A DNA stretch of 64,000 nt from Paulownia fortunei (Eukaryota > Streptophyta > Magnoliopsida > Lamiales > Paulowniaceae): the NCBI GenBank assembly GCA_019321725.1, contig CM033123.1:2302960-2366959 (forward strand), given 5' to 3'. Numbering within the stretch: the stretch's first letter is position 1; each line of letters starts with the position of its first letter. The position numbers and the translations under genes were made by a program. Of the stretch, positions 57,097 to 64,000 are shown one piece after another. Under the pieces are notes generated by a model that made no database searches, was not told the origin of the DNA, and was given only the letters and a program-made list of their open reading frames with translations.

Positions 57097-59150
57097 ACAA
57101 TTTTTATTCTTGCGTTTCTTTCTTTCTTTTAAGTTTTATCTTTAGAGGGTTTTCTGAATTGTTTCTGATATATATTGTTCCTTTGATTACGTTTCTTGAA
57201 TTTAAGCTGTTTGCCTTTTTAGTTCTACTGATTTTTGTTAAATTGCTTAAAGATGAGAACTTTAAACTAGGTATCGTGACGATGAGTGTATTTATCATGT
57301 ATTGGGGACTGCTTTTAGAAGTGTAGTGCTGTGAATGGGCTGGCTTGAGGCCTTCTTTAGGTCCTTGAAGCTCATCTTGATATTATAAATGAGCAGCTTA
57401 TTTGTCTTTTGGGCCGAGTCCAGAGGAGCCCTTTTTCAACCAGAGAATGAGCAGCTTGATTACTAAGCTTAGTGAAGTGAGTTTGAAACAGCTGACAAGT
57501 AAAGGCATTCAAGCTCTGTGCGGTTAACTTTCAACACGAGTTTGAATGAGCTTTATGTGAGTGAATTCCAATTTAGTCTTGATTGATCAAGCCAATTGAC
57601 AGCCATATAAAACTGTTTGGACTGGAATTTTAGTGCTTTTCGATTTTAGTTTATTAGCGCATAGAAGTATTGACAAGAGATAAATTACTATATAAATTTG
57701 ATGAGGCTGTTTGTAAGAGTTGGGCTTAACATTATGTTGATTTTAGTCTTTTTTTTTTCCTGGATTTCTTAACATAGTAGTTGATGCTGCGTTGTTAATG
57801 TTGTTAATATTTAGTATACGGGAGAACTGTGGAATCAAAAGTTTGAAAGTGATAGAAAAGATGTTGCAGTAGCTGTTGATTAGAAGGTAAAAATAGGGGG
57901 TGCCTGATGATTTGGTTTGACTCAAATATATTTGTGGCTAGTGATAAAAGGAGGCAGATTTGTAGTGTTATAAATTTGGCCCATTACACGAGGCGGTTTC
58001 ATAGTTTTTGTGGTCAATAAGTGTTTAACTGGAATACTATCCACATCCACAGCTACTTTCTTGCAATTGCTTTGCAGAGTCTAATTCTAAGGCTGCGACG
58101 AGGAGTTGAGATGATAGTTTTGAGGCACCCTTTCATGCTGAACCATTTTTTAGTCCATTGCTTTGAGATTTCAAGAATTATGCAGATTGCATTGGCTAGT
58201 TCGAATATCATTAATGCTTTTATCATAGATATTAATAAGGAAAATAGCGTTTCAGGAGCTTTATTTTTTAATTTCCTTAAGGTAGAACAAGTGTAGTTAA
58301 ACCTAGTTTGACTTACATATAACCAGTTTAACAGATGTAAGAAAATTAGTCAGTAGGATTTCAATCAATGTGTAGAGTTGTAACTTAGGTTTCAAAGCAG
58401 GTCCTAAGGTACTTGGTAGATCACCTGGTGATTATTGTTTTTCGGATAGAATCTTCAAGCAGTTGGATCTACAAAGTGATGTATTAGTTCCCAACTTTTG
58501 CAGGAAGAACAAAGATTGTTGATTTTTCTTGGAAGTTAGGCCTTAAGCTTCAGTGGGATGTTCTGCAGTCACTAACCTGCACTGATGTGAAGACAACGAC
58601 GAAGTTACCTATCACATCTTCACGGGGGAGCACACGGACCACATAAATTTAACATTTCTGTCATGAGTTTTGAGTTGTCAATTTTTCGTTCATTATGATT
58701 GCAGGCCAAGATGCACCTGATAGTTCCATCTCATCAGACCTATCTAGGCAAGCTCGACTACTAGCATGGCAAGTACAAATTGCCTGGCGATTGAGTGCTC
58801 ACTTCGACGTAAACTTAACCTCATTCACCCATATCAGTGACTTCAATTTAGCTATAATGGGTTTTTCTGGTAGATTTTTTCAACATTTTCCTTGCTTTTG
58901 TTGGAGCATTTATATCTGGTAAATATTGCCATGATGAAAGTGATAAATCCAAATGGTACTTCCCAGCCCGATTAGGCTATACAACTACAAGAAACGGATG
59001 GGGGACTGCAGTTTGTACCCATTCTAGTTTTGTAATAGTACAAATTCAGCTGCCTGACTGCATAGACGGATTGAAGGGGGGGGCCTGAAGGGCCTTGGTC
59101 CCCAATATAAAGAAAAATTACTCCCTCAATTTGAGATTCTTGTGCTTTTA
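57097..59150. other. 3' flank of the small gene, no further gene recognised
   Basis: Composition is milder than in the AT desert, so part may be transcribed. A short frame at 58695-58922 follows an AG-ending pyrimidine stretch (about 58688-58704) and might be a relic exon, but it shows no known domain. A G8 run lies near 59077. Confidence 0.45.
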
Positions 59151-62100
59151 ACTTTTAAAATTTTCAGTTAATGTTTTGGTTCGCAAAAATAAATAAATAA
59201 ATAAATAAAAATGGAGTTCTCACTTCCTCCTCTCTCACCAATTCAATTATTACTTTCCAACATAACCTCCCCTATCAAGATCCCATCTCCTTTTGCTTTT
59301 ATTTCTCTGTGTTCTGGACATAATTTATTGTGTAGCTTTCATTTTAAGATAAATCAATTGTTTTTCAATTTTGTTAAGTACTAAAATCCCATAAAAAAAT
59401 TCACTTCCTATTGAAGTTTTGACCTCCCAAGATTTCGATCCTGGATTTTACCATTACAACCACATTTACCTTTATGCTCACTTCTTCCTTCTGCCTGTGC
59501 ACAATTTCTTTCTTTTGGTCATCAAATTCAAACCCTTTAAAAACTTGTTTGTATTTTTGCATAAGCTAAATTGCTCCTTTTGATGTTTTTTTCTGAAAAC
59601 TGCAATTTGCAAAATCAGTGTGTTAGGGTATCTAAGTTTTCATTAACCAATTAGGCATTGCCCAGTTTGGATCTTCTATTTCCATATCTATTGCATGTTG
59701 ATCTTCTATTTTTATAGAGTACATTATTTTGTATTTCATACAATATATGTATGTATATATACTATGTATATAAAATATTTTTTTAAATATAAAATTATTA
59801 TTAATTATATATTCGTGGTATGAATTTTGTGTTTTTATAATCGAATCATCACCAAACCGATCTTGCTCTTGGTTAATGTAAAACGGTAATGTAATATACT
59901 AATTGTTATATATGAAAAATAATAGTATAATAAATTAATTGTTATGTATAAGGTAAAAAAAATTATTAACCAACTAAAAATATATTTTATAAAGTTCAAA
60001 ATTCAAATAACCACATACATATAATTAAATAAATAATTTAAAATTCTTAAAAAATAAAATAAAATAAAAAAAATATTTTGATCGATTTAATTGAATTTTT
60101 AATTTTTTGTTTCTAATTGAATTGGAGCAATCACACGGTGTGTGGTTAAATCAATTGAATCGATCAATTTTTAAAAAATAAACGTATAATATAAAATATA
60201 ATATAAATTGAAATAAAAAATGATAAATGAAGTTTTACCTACTATTTTGCACTAATTAAGCAAACTTTCGTGCAAGTCTAATCAAAGATTCTCAAAATTT
60301 TCGTGCATCTTTGGTAAATGACTAGGATTATCTCTTACTTTGGACCATTCATATCTAATAAAGAACATTTGTGGCCACAATATGATACAGCAAATATTAA
60401 ATAGCATAATGATACCTTTCTTGTAGATTTGGAATTTGCCTTGTCATAGTTCCATTTGCAGCAAAAATAAAATATTTTGAATTACTCATATGCTTAAATA
60501 AATCATTACTTGAACTGGCCAAGTCATATATATATATATATATAGTTCCATTCCATTATCTACAAAAGGGTCATTTTTTTCAGTTATGTCAATAATCGGG
60601 TTAATATCATAATTTTCACTAATTCTATTATTAATAACACTAAATTAGGTAAGCTTTAAGGATGGTTAATCTTCTCTCTATTTTTTATTTTCTTTTAACT
60701 TTCTTGAATTTAAAATATATTTTTAGGATTGCACGTTGCATTTTTTATTATTCACATAAAATTTAATTTCTTTTTTCAATAATTATATATAAAAAAAGAA
60801 AAAGGGAACTTGCAGACACAACAAACTATGGCTGCGCTATGTTGCTCGGGCCAATATTCCATCCCGAGACATTGTTTTTTTTTCTTTTTTATAATTCATA
60901 TATTTTAATTTGCATTATATTATATCCTTAGTCTCCAAAAGCCTTTACCCCAAACATCTTGAATAGGTAAATTGCGGAATATTACTCAATTAGATCACAA
61001 ATTCCCCATAACTGTATATTTTTGCGTACAAGAAGCCGCCTCCAAGATAATTGTTCCATACCAAATTCCCGGCGTAGGGCCTTATTGGCAGCACAATGAT
61101 TGTTTCATACCGAAATTCAGCCGCAGGTTCCCACCAAAATTCGAACTTCCATCCTACCACTGAAAACGAATAACATGTTGACTGATCTACCAGTTGAAAT
61201 ATGATCCGAAAGCTTATCGAGATATTGTTGCACGTGAATCACCATGTCCATGAGTTTATTGATCAAAGAAAAAAATTTACTTTGTTTTTTTTCTTACTAT
61301 ATTATCAATATTTATTTTATTTTATTTATTCTTACTAACTGGAAATATGTTTTCATATTTTAAAATATTTATATTGTATGTATATATATATATGTGTGTG
61401 TGTGTAAAATCAAAATTAACGACATTTTCTTGTAGTAAATTCATTGAACGTGGTATGCTGCCAAATAAAAAATTTGTAACATGACTCGGCATGAGTCACA
61501 CATGAAATGTCAAGTTGATTTTTATTATATATTATTTGATTTATTCCATGGAAAATAAAATAAGAAAAAAATGAAGAATAATTAATGTAGACACCTGAAA
61601 TGTTGATGGTTATACACATAAATCATTAAAGACCCTCACACCACATGTTTTATGCTGTTAGCATTTTGTCAGCGATTGGCATTTGGCCATTTCAAAATTC
61701 AATTAAGAACAATTATTAATTTATGAAGAATTTACTAACCATGGTTATGGGATGAGTTATTCCACATGATATTTTTAATGCAATAATAAATATTCATAAT
61801 TGTAATAAATAAGTTTTCCTAATAAAAATCTCAATAAAGTGATGTAAAAAAATATCTTATTGAATTATTTTTTTAGAACAATACAATTGAAAAAAAATAA
61901 AAAATAGATGAACAAAATTTGTTACCTACCAACCATTCATCAATTTTTAATTTTCTTCCAATTTTTAAAATGGCCTTCAAATGATATTATAATCATCGAT
62001 GATAATTGAAATATACAAACATCTTTTCAATTTCTTTAAATTAGGATATTCATCACTCATAACCATAAAGCCATATGTAATTTTAAATCCTTACTAAAAT

Positions 62101-62974
62101 TTAAATCAATTGATTCAAAATTATTCATGTGGAAAAAGAAAAAAAAAAAGAAGAAAATGAAACATAAAAACCTCTCATTTTTCTTGCCGGATTGCAAATG
62201 CAAGAAGAACGTGGGTCGCTGTTTTTAAACCGTTATTACAGCAATATTCCTTAAACATATGCCCCCACAAAAGTACCTTTTTCACGCAATTTTTAAGTGA
62301 AAACCCTAAAAAGAATTTCACTAAAGTTACCTTTAATTCAGTCAATTATGAAGTGTTTTTCATTGTAAACGTTTGTGCAAGATCTGACGTTCATGTCATT
62401 GTCTTTTTTTATTTTCTTGTTTTTTTTTTCTTTTTAATTAAAATAATGGGAGTTGATACAATTCAATATTTACAATTAATTATTTATTATTTAAGAAAAT
62501 CAATGATTTTTTATTTTTTATTTTTAATTATTTTTTAAATTCAAACTGAAATAAAAAAATAATAATATGATTCAAATCCATGACTTCTTCTATAAGAGGA
62601 GGTGAGGTAAAGTAAAATCAATAAATAGTAGAATACCCCTAATATTTGTAAGGCGTTAATATCAATTCAGCATAATAACTATTGATTATTGTGATGAGCA
62701 ATCCTATTTTCAGTTTTTTTTGTGAATCCATACTTTAATGTTCAATAACTCATATTTGTTCTTTATGGAAAATTAAAGAAATTGAGGGTCATTTGTATAA
62801 TAATTTAAGAATGAGGTTTGGTGTATAATAATTAGTAGTTAAAAGGTATATTTTGTTCTTAATGAGTTTTTTCCCCTCATTACCAGTATGAAAGAATCTA
62901 TTTTTGTTGTGGGGTTAATTTCCGAGCACTTTGTTTGAACATATTATACCCCTACCAATGTTGTAAATTCTCAA
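59151..62974. other. AT-rich gene-free region with microsatellites
   Basis: Contains (AAAT)5 at 59187-59210, (TA)n at 60526-60544 and a compound (TA)n(TG)n at 61381-61405. Positions 59820-60180 include CAATTGAATCGATCAATTT-like motifs, as at 38885-39250, probably an old dispersed repeat. A short frame at 60972-61163 lies in a small GC pocket and is unrecognised. Confidence 0.55.
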
Positions 62975-62991
62975 CCCCCCCCCCCCCCCCC
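62975..62991. repeat. C17 homopolymer followed by an A run
   Basis: Seventeen C, then GCC and about twelve A. It resembles the C16 tract at 33421. Confidence 0.88.
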
Positions 62992-64000
62992 GCCAAAAAA
63001 AAAAAAGCTTTTCAACGGTTTCTAGATTTTATTATTTAGTCCCTGATTTTTGGGTGAATTCAATGAAAAAGAAAATTGTTTAAATTACTAACCAATCTAG
63101 TAGAATTACATTTTAATTTGATCTCAAGATTCTTAATATACCAATAATAATTTGTAAAATAGCACCCTAGAATTTACATTTCCTAATATTAAATATGTTG
63201 GTCTCGTATCGTATAAATAAAGATTAAATAAAAATAAATTATTGGATCAGGTCACTTTACAATCAAGTTCGATCTTCTACTATCTATGGTGTTTCATCTT
63301 CTTTTTCAATAATATCATTTACATCATATATATTGAATGACATCATTAATATATATTTAGCATGTAATGAAATTATTAAAAACAGAAATGTAACACCAGT
63401 CACAGTAGAAGTTCTGCACTGCTCAACAATGGACTAAATGAAACGCAGACAATCATTAATAATCACTAACATTATTGGTCTTAGGTCATTTTCGTATGTG
63501 CAAATGCGAAATGTACAAACAAATTGGTCCCTCCCATGAATAGCTATGAGTACAAGGTTTATACAAGTGATTGAAAAAGAAATCTAGTATAGTTTTTGGG
63601 GGGCAAAGATACTAAATTATTAATTGAGTCAAGTGATAATTTTTATTTTTTGTTTTAATATGAAAGAGATATCCCTTATTCTTCCCTACCCCATGGGGTT
63701 AGAAATGTTCTATTGCTTGCATTTAAAACTTGTACTTTCTCCTCTCTTTATTTGGTACTTTCTACTTTGGCTTTCTTTCATCAAATTAAAAGAAAGAAAA
63801 TAGAGTAATTTTTGACTTAAATACTTGGACAAGAAAAATTCCCCTAATTTTTCTCTCTCACACAGTAAAAAAAAAAAAAAACATTATGAAATCAACGCAC
63901 ACACTTGTGAAATTTTACACAACAATTGATCATGTGAAATTTTGAATTACCTAAAGTTGTCTTATTAATTTTCTCTAAAATGCTAATTATTTCATTTGCA
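62992..64000. other. AT-rich DNA to the window end, no gene seen
   Basis: No reading frame of interest on either strand and no recognisable repeat apart from short A/T runs. Confidence 0.6.

Noticed and set aside
58695..58922. Possible extra exon or separate gene after the small membrane-protein gene
   Set aside because: It follows an acceptor-like AG, but I could find no matching donor or protein family, so it is mentioned only in the region description.
1..64000. CRISPR arrays, prokaryotic operons or phage-like modules
   Set aside because: The window is plainly plant nuclear DNA; the repeats present are microsatellites, LTRs and short tandem duplications.

Overview
The window is nuclear DNA of a flowering plant, most likely a eudicot. 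It is AT-rich, its genes have short GT-AG introns, and it holds two decayed Ty1/copia retrotransposons and a plant gene set: a NIP7-type aquaporin, an aluminium-induced YGL/LRDR protein, NF-YC, and a plant-type NAD(P)H-hydrate dehydratase. I cannot name the species. No viral, bacterial or organellar segment was seen, and no tRNA or rRNA gene.

Layout. 1-8296: a plus-strand copia element, cut by the window edge inside its 5' LTR, with stops and a frameshift throughout gag-pol. 8693-26626: a tandem family of intronless pepsin-fold genes of the xylanase-inhibitor / EDGP / basic-7S-globulin type. It comprises four intact open copies (8693, 17917, 22147, 25385), one pseudogene (24089) and one 49-bp relic (16137). 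A second copia element (10956-16100, minus strand, TSD TTACA) splits the cluster next to the relic. 27790-29317: a five-exon NIP7-like aquaporin. 29318-40300: an 11-kb gene-poor, very AT-rich stretch with simple repeats, a diverged tandem duplication and a long-TIR MITE-like element. 40428-44178: a five-exon AILP1-like gene. 48322-49098: an NF-YC gene with an uninterrupted coding region. 50724-55628 (minus): a ten-exon hydrate dehydratase gene. 56842-57096: a small one-TM protein. 57097-64000: nothing I can call a gene.

Function. All four intact pepsin-fold proteins have a signal peptide and lack both catalytic aspartates, so they are predicted to be secreted non-enzymatic binding or inhibitor proteins. 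The other genes are single-copy housekeeping, stress or developmental genes and form no pathway with the cluster. From memory, Arabidopsis carries aspartyl-protease-like genes (At5g19100-19120), AILP1 (At5g19140) and the hydrate dehydratase (At5g19150) in the same order, so much of the window looks like an ancestral block expanded by tandem duplication and transposon insertion.

I found no convincing undescribed biological system. The most interesting material is the diversifying array of catalytically dead pepsin-fold genes, its interruption by retrotransposons, and a few structural curiosities in the repeats.
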